57,375 nucleotides of DNA from Clostridia bacterium (GCA_018433675.1 JAHDQS010000044.1:1-57375), one strand, 5' to 3'. Counted from the first letter of the stretch, positions 1 to 7,858 are shown. Notes: generated by a model from the letters alone, not told the origin. Program-made: numbers and translations.

Positions 1-479
1 AACGACTTAAGAATGCGTCTAAAGAAATTCGGACTGGAACTGGCGGAAGAAAAGACAGGTATAGTAGTATTCTCAAGGTTTAAAAAGCATCTGGGTACAA
101 AATTCAGCTTCCTTGGCTTTGATTTTAGATGGATAGCCTCAAGAAAAGGAAAAGACTATATACTGACAGAGACTAACTCGAAAAGAATGACGAAATCGCT
201 GAAAGCATTTACCAAATGGTGCAAGGGAAACAGAAACAACCGTATCCGAAAGATAGAGGCTACTTCAACTACTATGGAATCCGAGGAAACAGCCATAGAA
301 TCAACAGATTTTACTACATAATCACCAAAACACTTTACAAATGGCTAAACAGACGCAGCCAAAAAAGAAGCTTTAACCTTGATGAATTCAACGAAAAGAT
401 GAATTACTACGGATTAATAAAACCGAGAATTACGAGAGAATACCGACAAATGAGTATTGAAGATTACTGTTTTGCGTAA
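1..479 (+). pseudogene. ltrA-like: Group II intron reverse transcriptase/maturase, C-terminal part, frameshifted
   Basis: The reading begins inside the gene. The first frame holds a typical RT-thumb segment (GLELAEEKTGIVVFSRF, then FSFLGFDFRW). At about position 235 the reading passes to another frame, which continues with the maturase/HNH-side motif GYFNYYGIRGN and ends at 479. The protein would splice and mobilise the surrounding intron. The frame change means this copy is probably dead unless it is a sequence error. It lies directly upstream of intron domains V/VI, so the order is that of a normal group II intron 3' half. Confidence 0.85.
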
Positions 480-499
480 GAAATACGGAAGCGAGTATG

Positions 500-578
500 T
501 TTGAAGAGCCCGGTGCGGTAGTTCCGTACGCCGGGATTCTGTGCGGGGTGCGCCGGGTAACCGGCGCGTCTACCGTGA
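500..578 (+). ncRNA. Group II intron domains V and VI (3' end of intron)
   Basis: Domain V is a short hairpin starting at GAGCCCGGTGCGG (about 505) and closing with CGCCGGGATTCTGT (about 542). A second GC-rich hairpin (about 544-572) matches domain VI. The sequence resembles bacterial class C introns, the class that includes introns targeting attC sites and terminators. The exact 3' splice point cannot be fixed by eye and should lie near 575-580. Confidence 0.75.
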
Positions 579-678
579 CTGCGTAATTTGCTCTATTAGT
601 ATTGCAAAATGAGAATATGAATAGTCAATCCTATGGGGTATAATATTTTTAGAAGCAATCTGAGGAAGGTGATTATTA

Positions 679-876
679 ATGAGCTTATCGAAGGATAAAC
701 TTCTTGAGTTAATTGAAGAACTACCAGAGAAAGAAATGGGAGAACTGATCAATTTCGCAGGATACTTAAGAATGAAAAGAAAAAAGGAAAATTATCAAGA
801 ACTACTGAAAGCAAGTGAGAGTAGCTTGGGTTTCTGGAATAATTCAAAGGATGATGAGGTTTGGAATAATGTTTAA
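679..876 (+). CDS. Small antitoxin-like protein (DUF2281-type)
   Basis: 65 residues, acidic and helical, beginning MSLSKDKLLELIEELPE. This resembles the short DUF2281-type proteins that pair with PemK/MazF toxins. A good Shine-Dalgarno (GAGGAAGGTG) lies upstream, and a TATAAT-like -10 box lies at 639-644. The stop codon overlaps the start of the following mazF-like gene, so the two form a toxin-antitoxin operon. It is probably the content of the first visible integron cassette. The antitoxin role is inferred from size and neighbour. Confidence 0.6.
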   Translation: MSLSKDKLLELIEELPEKEMGELINFAGYLRMKRKKENYQELLKASESSLGFWNNSKDDEVWNNV

Positions 877-1212
877 AAAGGGGGATATCATATTTTAATT
901 CCAATTCCATTTACTGATTTATCATCAAGTAAGAAAAGACCAGTAATTGTACTTTCAAAACATGAATATAACAAAAAAACAAATGATATAGTAGTGGCAG
1001 CAATAACCTCAAATTTTGAAGAAAAGCAATACGGCATAGTAATCAAAAATGAAGACTTAGTTGAGGGTGACCTTAAGGTAGATTCAATAATAAGGGCTGA
1101 CAAATTATATACCATGTCTCAGGATATAATCATAAGGAGGTTTGGTCGGGCAAAGGGTTATATTATTGAAAAAGTAAAAAAAGAAATAAACAGTTTAATT
1201 GACGAAAAATAA
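869..1212 (+). pseudogene. MazF/PemK-family toxin, frameshifted near its start
   Basis: The ATG at 869 opens MFKKGDIIF and then meets TAA. One frame over, the protein continues without a start as LIPIPFTDLSSSKKRPVIVLS and runs to 1212. Joined, this is the classic MazF beginning (a GDI-x-PFPFTD-like segment, then RPVIVLS) of an endoribonuclease of about 113 residues. The break sits in a T run at about 892-896. Either the toxin is inactivated, leaving an orphan antitoxin, or the base is an assembly error. Confidence 0.75.
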
Positions 1213-1260
1213 TTAACAGAAATATGCTTTTTATTTTGAATATAAATGAATAAATGTTTA

Positions 1261-1430
1261 CGCAAACAACGCATTCCCACAAGGGCGCGTGGGGCAAGGG
1301 TTTTGGGCGTGCGCGCAATATCCTTCGGCCCAAGACCGGCAGGACCCGTCTCGCTTTCGCCAAGTACAAGTACTAAGGCTCAAGCTTCACTTTAGGGCCG
1401 AAGGACATCGGGAATGCAAGTACGTTATCT
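1261..1430 (+). repeat. attC site 1 (integron cassette recombination site)
   Basis: The 5' side is AAC, spacer aac, arm GCATTCCC (1271-1278). The 3' side is arm GGGAATGC (1410-1417), spacer aagtac, then core GTTATCT (1424-1430). The arms are perfect complements. An inner stem CCTTCGGCCC / GGGCCGAAGG is also visible. Size (170 bp) and organisation match long attC sites. Recombination would occur between G1424 and T1425. Confidence 0.85.
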
Positions 1431-1461
1431 GACATTATCATTTCGGGGCTTGATATTGGGT

Positions 1462-1722
1462 CTAAGGGTTTTTGAGAGTCTTGTCATGTTCACCAATATT
1501 TCTTAGAAGTATACCATTTTTATAGTACTGCCATGTCATTCGATAATTAATTGTGATACTTGCTTCATAAATATTAGAGGAACCTTTGATTTTTTTGGTT
1601 CTAAGTGAAGGATGTTTGGGGTTTTGATCCATTAATTCAAGTTTGTTCTTCAAAGTCTTTTTAACATTTGGATGCAGTTGTTTTACTTTTTCTTTGAAGA
1701 GAGCTGAATAATAGAACATCAT
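1462..1722 (-). CDS. RelE-superfamily mRNA interferase toxin
   Basis: 85-86 residues, basic, beginning (M)MFYYSALFKEKVKQL with central IYEASITINYRMTW and a C-terminal NIGEHDKTLKNP. This is the RelE/YafQ-like fold pattern, in which a late R/H segment forms the ribonuclease site. It starts inside the stop codon of the upstream antitoxin (ATGATG over TGA), indicating translational coupling. The pair is encoded against the direction of its cassette, as is common for toxin-antitoxin cassettes with their own promoter. The cassette is bounded by attC1 and attC2. Confidence 0.8.
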   Translation of the reverse strand: MMFYYSALFKEKVKQLHPNVKKTLKNKLELMDQNPKHPSLRTKKIKGSSNIYEASITINYRMTWQYYKNGILLRNIGEHDKTLKNP

Positions 1723-1988
1723 AGCCCAAGATCCTCAAATAATTTTTCCTTTGATTTAGCAAGCTTTATATTATTGTTTTCAATATCAGATTGAATTTGT
1801 TTCTCTTCAGATTGCCATTCTTTTGTCCAAAAATATGTCTGATCTTTGGGTATAGCAATTACAGGACGAAGAACTATTTGGTCACCTTCAACGTCAACAT
1901 CTAAAGTATCGCCTTGTTTTAGGTTAAGCTTCTTAATAATTTCAGATGGAATAGTAATTTGAGATCTACTTCTGATTTCAGTTAACAT
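1719..1988 (-). CDS. AbrB/MazE-type antitoxin (SpoVT-AbrB fold)
   Basis: 89 residues starting MLTEIRSRSQITIPSEI. The segment RSRSQITIPSEIIKKLNLKQGD is the swapped-hairpin AbrB DNA-binding fold (residues about 4-45). The C-terminal half is charged and would wrap the toxin. I chose the ATG at 1988 because GAGGTGAG sits 9 nt before it; the ATG at 1997 would abut that site. It overlaps the downstream toxin gene and probably represses its own operon. Confidence 0.82.
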   Translation of the reverse strand: MLTEIRSRSQITIPSEIIKKLNLKQGDTLDVDVEGDQIVLRPVIAIPKDQTYFWTKEWQSEEKQIQSDIENNNIKLAKSKEKLFEDLGL

Positions 1989-2102
1989 AATAATCATCTC
2001 ACCTCATCGCAGAAAGTACGAAAATCCTACATTCTTATTATATGCAATTATTTTATAATATGCAAATATTGTTTGGGTATTATTTTGGGGTGTGATAACG
2101 TC

Positions 2103-2205
2103 AGATAACAACGGATTGTCAGTTTCGCTACGCTTCACTCAAACCTTTTCGCCAAGTGCAGTTGCAATAAGACTCAAAGGCTTCGGCAATCCTGGTACGT
2201 TATAT
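2103..2205 (+). repeat. attC site 2
   Basis: R'' is AGATAAC (2103-2109), spacer aac, arm GGATTG (2113-2118). The 3' side is CAATCC (2187-2192), spacer tggtac, core GTTATAT (2199-2205). R'' AGATAAC is the exact reverse complement of GTTATCT, the core at the start of this cassette (attC1). This is what a cassette that integrated by attC recombination should show. It is the shortest complete site here (103 bp). Confidence 0.85.
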
Positions 2206-2267
2206 GAAATGTTCGTCAATGTTTTAAGTATTTATATAAAGTATTTATTACTTAAGGAGGCAAAAGA

Positions 2268-2956
2268 GTGCAAAAAATAGCTGAAGGCGTTTTTTTAGCA
2301 AGAGATATCGGAAGTGCTAATGTTGTTATTATTAGAAATAAAAATGAGTTTTCTTTAATTGATACGGGGTTATTCTTTAAAACTAATATACTTTTCAACA
2401 AATTAGAAAATAATTCATTCAAAATAAAAGGACTACAAAGTATTATTCTTTCTCATTGCCATTGTGATCATATCGGGGGTGTTACCGAAATAAAAAAATG
2501 GTAGACGCAAGAATAATATCGCATAAAGAAGAAGTGGATTATATTTTACATAAAAAAATTCTTAAAGGGCCATATAAAACAATGATGATGGAAGAAATAA
2601 AAGTAATGGAGAAATTTGGTTATACAGTAAAACAAGTAGATTCAACTGTAGAGAATGGGGATATTATTGATTTGTTGGGAGGATTTGAAGTAATAAATGT
2701 GCAAGGACATACACCAGGTTCAATTGCACTATATAATAAAGAGAATAAAATCATGTTTTTTTCCGATGTAATTCGAAACAATGAAGGAAAAGGATTAACA
2801 TTGGGAATTCCACAGAAATTTAATGTAGATTTTGAACAAACCAAAAAGGATGGGGAAAAATTGATAGGATATGATTTTGAAATTGCTTTATTCAGTCATG
2901 GTGAACCAATTACAAAGAATGCAAAAAGCATATTAAAAGAAAGACTTAAGATTTGA
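2268..2956 (+). pseudogene. MBL-fold metallo-hydrolase, one-base frameshift
   Basis: A GTG start at 2268 lies 7 nt after AAGGAGG. The first frame carries the zinc motif HCHCDHIGG and ends at 2504. The second frame resumes with DARIISHKEEVDYI and contains the later motifs GHTPGSIALY and a metal-binding FFSD, ending at 2956. Joined, it is a roughly 229-residue metallo-beta-lactamase-fold hydrolase. The break is in a run of seven A at about 2491-2497, so slippage, decay and sequence error are all possible. It fills the cassette between attC2 and attC3. The substrate is unknown. Confidence 0.85.
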
Positions 2957-3012
2957 TAGCATGAAGTAAGCTTCTTTTTTTAGTCATTGAAAATGTGAAT
3001 TTTGAACACTTC

Positions 3013-3203
3013 ATATAACACTATCTTTCCACTTCGGGTGCGGACCTGATGAAAGGAAGAACTGGGGGCTCGCTGAAACCGCGCCACATCTCCCAACCTA
3101 ACCGCGGCAGTGGCCGGCTCGTCCAAGCCTAAGAAAAGAGCTTTCTAAGGCTTGGGACTTCGCCTTAAGGTTGGAAGACGTCGGAAAGACAATGCCGTTC
3201 TAC
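3013..3203 (+). repeat. attC site 3
   Basis: R'' is ATATAAC (3013-3019), the exact reverse complement of the GTTATAT core that opens this cassette. The arms are TCTTTCC (3024-3030) and GGAAAGA (3183-3189). The core is GTTCTAC (3197-3203). The inner part contains the family sequence with GGCTCG followed by CCAAGCCTAAG and its complement CTAAGGCTTGG. A short minus-strand ORF in this region is an accident of the palindrome. Confidence 0.85.
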
Positions 3204-3284
3204 GAAATTCGACGTAAAAAACCGCGCGTCCTGCGCGGAATATTAGGGAAGGGCTTGTAGACAAAAAAATGATGAGGAAGATTA

Positions 3285-3731
3285 ATGGGAAATAAAAAAA
3301 AATACAGAGGCCACTATTGTAAAGTATGCAATAGTGTTTTGCCAAACGAGAGATTTTCAGGTAAGGGGCATTCAAACAGAATATGCAAAAAATGTTCTAA
3401 GCTATCGAAGGAAGAACAAAGTGAGAAAATAGAATTGAACAAGATATATAAATTCTGTTCATATATGAATTTATCAAAAGCTAATAGAAAAATACTACAA
3501 AACTATTTACATAACGAGTCGGAAAGGATTAGAATGGCAGCGAAGGAAGTTCTTGATAAATGTACTCAGATACAAAAGATTAGTGAGATGGAGAGGGAAT
3601 ATGAAGAAATAACAGGATTAGATTCTAGTTATCAATATGATGAATATCTTGAAGATTTACGTATAGAAAAGGAAGCTAATGATATTGAAGTAGATTATTT
3701 TACTGTAGATGGAGATGAGATTCCATTTTAG
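3285..3731 (+). CDS. Cassette-encoded Zn-ribbon protein of unknown function
   Basis: 148 residues from ATG 3285 (GAGGAAGATTA upstream). The N-terminus has a four-cysteine zinc-binding pattern, CKVC (residues about 12-15) and CKKC about 20 residues later. A basic helical middle (LSKANRKILQNYLH, RIRMAAKEVLDKC) follows, then a very acidic tail ending DGDEIPF. I do not recognise the family. A nucleic-acid or ribosome role would fit, but this is inference. It is the only gene between attC3 and attC4, so it is a single-gene cassette. Confidence 0.75.
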   Translation: MGNKKKYRGHYCKVCNSVLPNERFSGKGHSNRICKKCSKLSKEEQSEKIELNKIYKFCSYMNLSKANRKILQNYLHNESERIRMAAKEVLDKCTQIQKISEMEREYEEITGLDSSYQYDEYLEDLRIEKEANDIEVDYFTVDGDEIPF

Positions 3732-3792
3732 GTGGAATGTATTAAGGGGTCGCCGTCCTAGCGACCTCTGAGTTATGGGACGCCGAACTTTT

Positions 3793-3993
3793 TCAGAACA
3801 TCGTCTTCCCACAACGGCGCTGAAAAGCGTGTTCAGCGGGGGCTTTTATTTGGGGAAGGGCTGAAGATAGCTGCGCACATTCCCCGGCCCAAGACCAGCA
3901 GGACCCGGCTCGGTCAAACCTAACATATGAGCTATTTAAGGCTTGGCCATCGCCTTAGGGCCGGGGAACGTCGGGAAGACTTGTACGTTATAC
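3793..3993 (+). repeat. attC site 4
   Basis: The 5' side ends AGAAC (box TCAGAAC, 3793-3799), spacer atc, arm GTCTTCCC (3803-3810). The 3' side is GGGAAGAC (3973-3980), spacer ttgtac, core GTTATAC (3987-3993). The inner stem is CCCCGGCC with GGCCGGGG. R'' agrees at its last five bases with the complement of the cassette's opening core GTTCTAC. At 201 bp it is the longest site here. A small separate hairpin, GGTCGC/GCGACC, at about 3748-3766 may be the terminator of the preceding gene. Confidence 0.82.
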
Positions 3994-4065
3994 GAAAGCC
4001 CCTTAGTAGAGAAAGTGTTTATCCAATTATTAGAATCAGGTATAATAGTCTTGTGAGGTGATTTT

Positions 4066-4350
4066 ATGAATTCAGTTCTTAGAAGCAAAAGAGATTCTAT
4101 TCTGAGTATCGCCACAACGCATGGGGCTAAAAAGATTAAAGTATTTGGATCATTTGCTCGGGGTGAAGATAAGCCTGGGAGTGATGTTGATGTCATGGTT
4201 AATCTTGATGAGGGAAGATCATTATTTGACTTGATTGCATTGAAGAATGATCTAGAAGAATTGCTAGGCCGTAAAGTTGATGTTGTCACTGAGGATTCTA
4301 TTCATTGGTATATCAAAGAGAAGATTATACAAGAGGCGATTGAAATATGA
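4066..4350 (+). CDS. mntA: MntA-type minimal nucleotidyltransferase (antitoxin of HepT)
   Basis: 94 residues with the nucleotidyltransferase signature [18 protein letters not shown] (residues about 28-45), including the DVD metal ligands. In HepT/MntA systems the MntA protein adds AMP to a tyrosine of HepT and silences it. The stop codon overlaps the HepT start by 4 nt (ATGA). A TATAAT-like box (about 4039) and GTGAGGTG before the ATG give the cassette its own expression signals. It sits between attC4 and attC5. Confidence 0.9.
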   Translation: MNSVLRSKRDSILSIATTHGAKKIKVFGSFARGEDKPGSDVDVMVNLDEGRSLFDLIALKNDLEELLGRKVDVVTEDSIHWYIKEKIIQEAIEI

Positions 4351-4673
4351 AGGATGACAAGGTTTATTTAATCAGTATACTTGAAAGTATCGAAAATATT
4401 GAGGATTTTACAAAAGGTGGGGAAGAAGAATTCCTTGTCACAAAGATGATCCAGCATGCTGTTATAAGAAACCTAGAAATTGTTGGAGAAGCAACAAAAA
4501 GGATATCTAATGAATTGAGAAAAGACTTTCAAGAAGTTCCTTGGCGTGAAATGGCAGGATTAAGGGATGTTCTTATACATGATTATTTAGGAGTAGACAA
4601 TCAGAGGGTTTGGAATGTAGTCAAAAATGAGCTTCCCCATTTGAAAGAAAAAGTGAAAAAAATCTTAGGTTGA
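4347..4673 (+). CDS. hepT: HepT-family toxin ribonuclease (DUF86)
   Basis: 108 residues, all helical. It carries the catalytic R-x4-H-x-Y motif as RDVLIHDY (residues about 73-80) and the conserved segment [16 protein letters not shown] in the middle. HepT dimers cleave RNA and are inactivated by MntA-dependent AMPylation of the motif tyrosine. All key residues are present, so the module looks intact, unlike most toxin genes nearby. Confidence 0.9.
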   Translation: MKDDKVYLISILESIENIEDFTKGGEEEFLVTKMIQHAVIRNLEIVGEATKRISNELRKDFQEVPWREMAGLRDVLIHDYLGVDNQRVWNVVKNELPHLKEKVKKILG

Positions 4674-4676
4674 CAT

Positions 4677-4712
4677 AAAACACTGATTACAATTAATTTG
4701 GTCAGTGTTTTT
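4677..4712 (+). terminator. Rho-independent terminator of the hepT cassette
   Basis: AAAACACTGA pairs with TCAGTGTTTT across a 15-nt loop, followed by a short T run. Confidence 0.75.
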
Positions 4713-4732
4713 CAATAAGAAATGGGGCCATC

Positions 4733-4894
4733 GTACAACAAAGTGTTCCCGCGAGGACGCGGAGCCCAGATAAAATGCTTTATAATTCCGTTGCTCGGCG
4801 CCGCGCCACACCTCTTCGCCGGGTGCAAGCACCGCCGAGAAGAAGGGCTTCGCGGGTCCGGCTCAGAGGCGTCGGGAACACGGGACTGTTAGTA
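4733..4894 (+). repeat. attC site 5
   Basis: R'' is GTACAAC (4733-4739), spacer aaa, arm GTGTTCCC (4743-4750). The 3' side is GGGAACAC (4874-4881), spacer gggact, core GTTAGTA (4888-4894). R'' matches six of seven bases of the complement of the cassette's opening core GTTATAC. ORFs read through here on both strands are GC-rich palindrome artefacts. A hairpin CCAAGC-AAA-GCTTGG plus TACTTTT follows at once (4898-4919), at the junction with intron sequence. Confidence 0.83.
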
Positions 4895-5100
4895 CGCCAA
4901 GCAAAGCTTGGTACTTTTGACAGGGTGAAAGTCCCTGATGGGCAAGGCCTAGCCAGCCACCCATATTGAGTGTTGTGTCGAAACTGGTAACAGTAAGACG
5001 AAGCGTACACATAAGAAGAGAACCCAAATCAATGATTTGGTGTGTGTATATGCTAATCTAATAATAGCCCAGTGGGGGCCACCATTCCGGTCTAATGGGG
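4895..5100 (+). ncRNA. Group II intron 5' fragment (domain I), no maturase attached
   Basis: GGGTGAAAGTCCCTG followed by GGCAAGGCCTAGCCAGCCACC and later GGTAACAGTAAGACGAAGCG are typical of the start of bacterial group II introns. It begins just after attC5 and a terminator-like hairpin. After about 200 bp it gives way to an unrelated secreted-protein gene, so domains II-VI are missing. It could be the 5' half of an intron broken by later insertion. Confidence 0.55.
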
Positions 5101-5191
5101 AGCGATGTTAAGCGAATTGCAAAAAACATTTATTAATATCGACAAAGTATGTATAATTATAAGCATAATGGGTGAAAAGGAGGGTTCAAAT

Positions 5192-5788
5192 TTGAAAACA
5201 AGGATTTTCATATTTTGTTTAGCGATTCTTATATTTTTGACCCCAATGTCACTTTCTGCCGAGGTAGTAACATATGATTTTGACGAAATTGAGGTTATCT
5301 ATGCAGCAGAGTTTATGGTAAATATAACTGGTTGCGAGGAAAATTGGTTTACAGATCTGGCAGGAAAGGATAACTCAGTCAGTGTTCTTTACGGTATAGT
5401 TTCTCTGACAAACAGTACTGATATAATTAGAGATGAATTCATCAAAGTGACCGGAGCAGAGGGGGCGGAACGGTTCTTGCTTACTTCAGCTCACTACGAT
5501 TATTACGAGGACGGAGTTACTCTAAAAGCAGCAAAATCATTTTTTTGGTCAGCAAAAAGAATTGTAGGCACAGATATAGTAAAAGACTTTACTCTACCGA
5601 TTATATCTCTTACCCTTTATCGTGATTTTAACTTGGATTCTTCTTTGCGAGCAATAAGCGTTTATCCTTCGAATGATGGCATGACTGCTTCGGAGGAATT
5701 CTGGAGAGCTACGATTCCTGAGGGGACAATTCCAGTTGATTTAAGCACTTTATATTATTATGGAGATCCCTCGGATATAAGTTTATAA
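5192..5788 (+). CDS. Exported hypothetical protein
   Basis: About 198 residues from the TTG at 5192, chosen because AAGGAGG lies 8-9 nt upstream and the protein then starts with a clean signal peptide (MKTRIFIFCLAILIFL, cleavage likely after MSLSA). The mature part is rich in aromatic and acidic residues without a family I recognise. No attC follows it before the IS110 element, so its cassette status is unknown. A longer in-frame reading from 5105 would bury the signal peptide. Confidence 0.65.
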   Translation: MKTRIFIFCLAILIFLTPMSLSAEVVTYDFDEIEVIYAAEFMVNITGCEENWFTDLAGKDNSVSVLYGIVSLTNSTDIIRDEFIKVTGAEGAERFLLTSAHYDYYEDGVTLKAAKSFFWSAKRIVGTDIVKDFTLPIISLTLYRDFNLDSSLRAISVYPSNDGMTASEEFWRATIPEGTIPVDLSTLYYYGDPSDISL

Positions 5789-5898
5789 GGAGAGATAGCG
5801 TGAAAGATAATTCAAAATCAGTGCAGTAAAGGCATAGCAAACAGCCCTGCATACTTTTGAAAATTTTACAGAGCAAGAACAAAGATATATAAAAAGGA

Positions 5899-7144
5899 CT
5901 ACCCGACAGCTAACCCCTGCTTTTCAAGAAAACGTATGGCTTGCCGGATTGCCTTGTCCTTCTTCTTCTCCTTGAGGGCCTCCGGCATATCAATTTTGAA
6001 AAGGTCACAGGGATTCCATACCTCACCGGTAGACATCATAGAGAAGATAGCGGTGAGAATCATTCTGGCAATGGCGATAATGGCGCGTTTCTTTCCTCGG
6101 CGTTTGGAAATCTGCTCATATTTCAGACGATAGTAGGAGGATTCGGTTGCTTTCACGGCTGCGTGGGCAACTTGCACCAGCGCAGGTTTGAGATAAACTC
6201 CCGCACGTGTAATGCGAACCGACTTCTTCTTTCCAGCAGATTCGTTGTTGCCGGGTGTCAGACCCGCCCAGCAGCACAAACGCTTTGAGGAGTCAAATTG
6301 CGTCATATCCGTGCCAATCTCGGAGATGATTGTGACAGCGCTTCTGCGATCAACTCCGGGTATGGTACACAAGAGGGAAATAAGACTCTCATGATCTGCA
6401 ATCATAGCATCTATAGCGGAATCAAGCTGTGCAATGGAACGTTCAATGTAGTTGAGATGGGAACGGACAAGGCGCATACGGACTTTCTGTTCTGGGGTAA
6501 TAGAATATCCCTCAATCGATTCAAGTACGGCATCGGCTTTCTTTTTCAGCGAACGCTGCAAGAGAGAAACACAATGTTCCGGGTTGAAGGAATCCCCTGA
6601 AATCAGTTAATCGGTAATAGCCGACGCAGATTTGCCAAACATGTCGGATATAACGGAATCCAAAGCCACATTGCAGACGGTAAAAGCGTTCTGGAAACGG
6701 TTTTTCTCGCTGCTCTTCATGGAAACAAGTTTAGAACGGTATCTGGTAAATTCACGGAGAATGCGGATTTCTTTGGAAGGGATAAAGCTTCCAGGTACAA
6801 GCCCCAGACGGAATAAATCCCCAATCCACTTGGAATCCTTCACATCGTCCTTGTTCCCTTTAACAGCCCTGACCCACTTTGGATTGGCAACCGTTATCCG
6901 GAGGCCGCGTTGCTCCAGAACGTTAAAAACAGGGATACAGTATTTCCCCGTGGACTCCATGCAAATATCAAAACAGTTGTTTGAGTGCAGCCAGTCCGCA
7001 AATTTGCGCAGATCACCGCCAAATGTAGAAAACCGTTTTTTTTTGGTAGTGTGGCTGGATACCGTCCGTTGTGGAAATGATAGTTTCCACCAGAAACGAT
7101 TTGTGGACATCAACGCCGCAGCAAACAGGATAAACGACCTTCAA
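5899..7144 (-). pseudogene. IS110-family transposase with internal stop and frameshift
   Basis: Reading from TTG 7144 (AGGAGG upstream) gives the DEDD start KVVYPVCCGVDVHKSF. A poly-A run near 7040 shifts the frame, which continues as RFSTFGGDLRKFADWL and CMESTGKY. An in-frame TAA at 6607-6609 interrupts it. The same frame then carries the C-terminal Transposase_20 domain (LLCTIPGVDRRSAVTIISEIG, then FDSSKRLCCWAGLTPG) to 5899. All the DEDD-type acidic motifs and the late serine region can be seen. The two lesions mean this copy cannot make the full enzyme. Confidence 0.9.
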
Positions 7145-7149
7145 AAAAA

Positions 7150-7330
7150 TTCCTCCTCATATTTGATGTGAGGAGGAAGGCAGTGACTGAATCATCACAC
7201 AATTTAACAGGTGCTAAAACAATTCTTAGCGTACGGGCTCTGGGCGCCACTTATTTGTGCTTGACCAGATGATTCCAACACTGATTATTATACTGTTTTT
7301 ACAGGAAGCGCATCTACGACTCCTCCTACC
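7150..7330 (-). ncRNA. Possible IS110 bridge (seek) RNA region
   Basis: IS110 members of the IS621 type encode a guide RNA in the non-coding end before the transposase start. This 180-nt gap has the right place and size, with short self-complementary parts such as GAGGAGGAA / TTCCTCCTC around 7150-7175. I cannot fold it here, so this is a positional inference. Confidence 0.3.
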
Positions 7331-7444
7331 GTGCGTTGTAGTGTGCCTTCCTCCCCAAATTTATTTTACAATAAAAACGCCGCCAGCCAGCACCTTCTTT
7401 CATTCCTATTTGTGCTGACGCGTAGCGGCAGAATGGAGATTACT

Positions 7445-7858
7445 ATGAAAAATAAGTTATCTTTAATTATAATTATTTTGATAATCAGTTCAATTACTCT
7501 TATGGGCTGTAACGAGAAAACCCAGATTGCTTCGCCGGGAGATAAAGTGGAACAGTCAGGGACTCAGCAGCAGTCTGAAGAACAACAAAACGAAGAACAA
7601 CATAATAAAGAACAACATAATAAAGAACAACAAAATGAAGAACAACAGCCAAATAACGACAAACAGCAAAATACAGATCCTGTTTCTGATAGCGATGAGG
7701 TTGAAGAAAACAAATCGCAAATTAAACAGACTCAAGAAATGGACTTATCCCAAGACAAATCAGAAAAAGAGGACGGGATGACGGAATCAATTCTTGATGA
7801 TATTGAAGCAGCGATCACGGAGAAACTGAATAAAGAAGGTCAGAAGTTTATACAATAA
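7445..7858 (+). CDS. Small lipoprotein with Gln/Asn/Glu-rich repeats
   Basis: 137 residues. A signal peptide with lipobox (SSITLMGC, Cys at about residue 22) anchors it outside the membrane. The following part is low complexity: units of EEQQNEEQHNKEQ repeat several times. An acidic helical tail (SILDDIEAAITEKLNKEGQ) follows. The ATG at 7445 is preferred over upstream starts because it begins the n-region MKNKLSL. No function can be assigned. A strong terminator follows at once. Confidence 0.75.
   Translation: MKNKLSLIIIILIISSITLMGCNEKTQIASPGDKVEQSGTQQQSEEQQNEEQHNKEQHNKEQQNEEQQPNNDKQQNTDPVSDSDEVEENKSQIKQTQEMDLSQDKSEKEDGMTESILDDIEAAITEKLNKEGQKFIQ

Larger units (their letters stand above)
5870..7330 (-). 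mobile_element. IS110-family insertion sequence (approximate limits)
   Basis: The element consists of the broken DEDD transposase plus a long non-coding stretch upstream of its start (7145 to about 7330). IS110 elements lack inverted repeats and make no clear target duplication, so the ends cannot be set by eye. It sits between the secreted-protein gene at 5192 and the lipoprotein gene at 7445. Confidence 0.6.

Noticed and set aside
1163-1369. GC-rich short minus-strand ORF over the first attC site
   Set aside because: It is read from a palindromic recombination site, has no ribosome site and no homology; similar accidental ORFs occur over the other attC sites.
4695-4730. Possible additional attC between hepT and attC5
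   Set aside because: The inverted repeat there is an ordinary terminator with a T run and lacks AAC/GTT cores.
4775-5010. Overlapping Arg-rich ORFs on both strands
   Set aside because: Both are produced by the GC-rich arms of attC5 and by intron RNA sequence; the residue composition is not protein-like.
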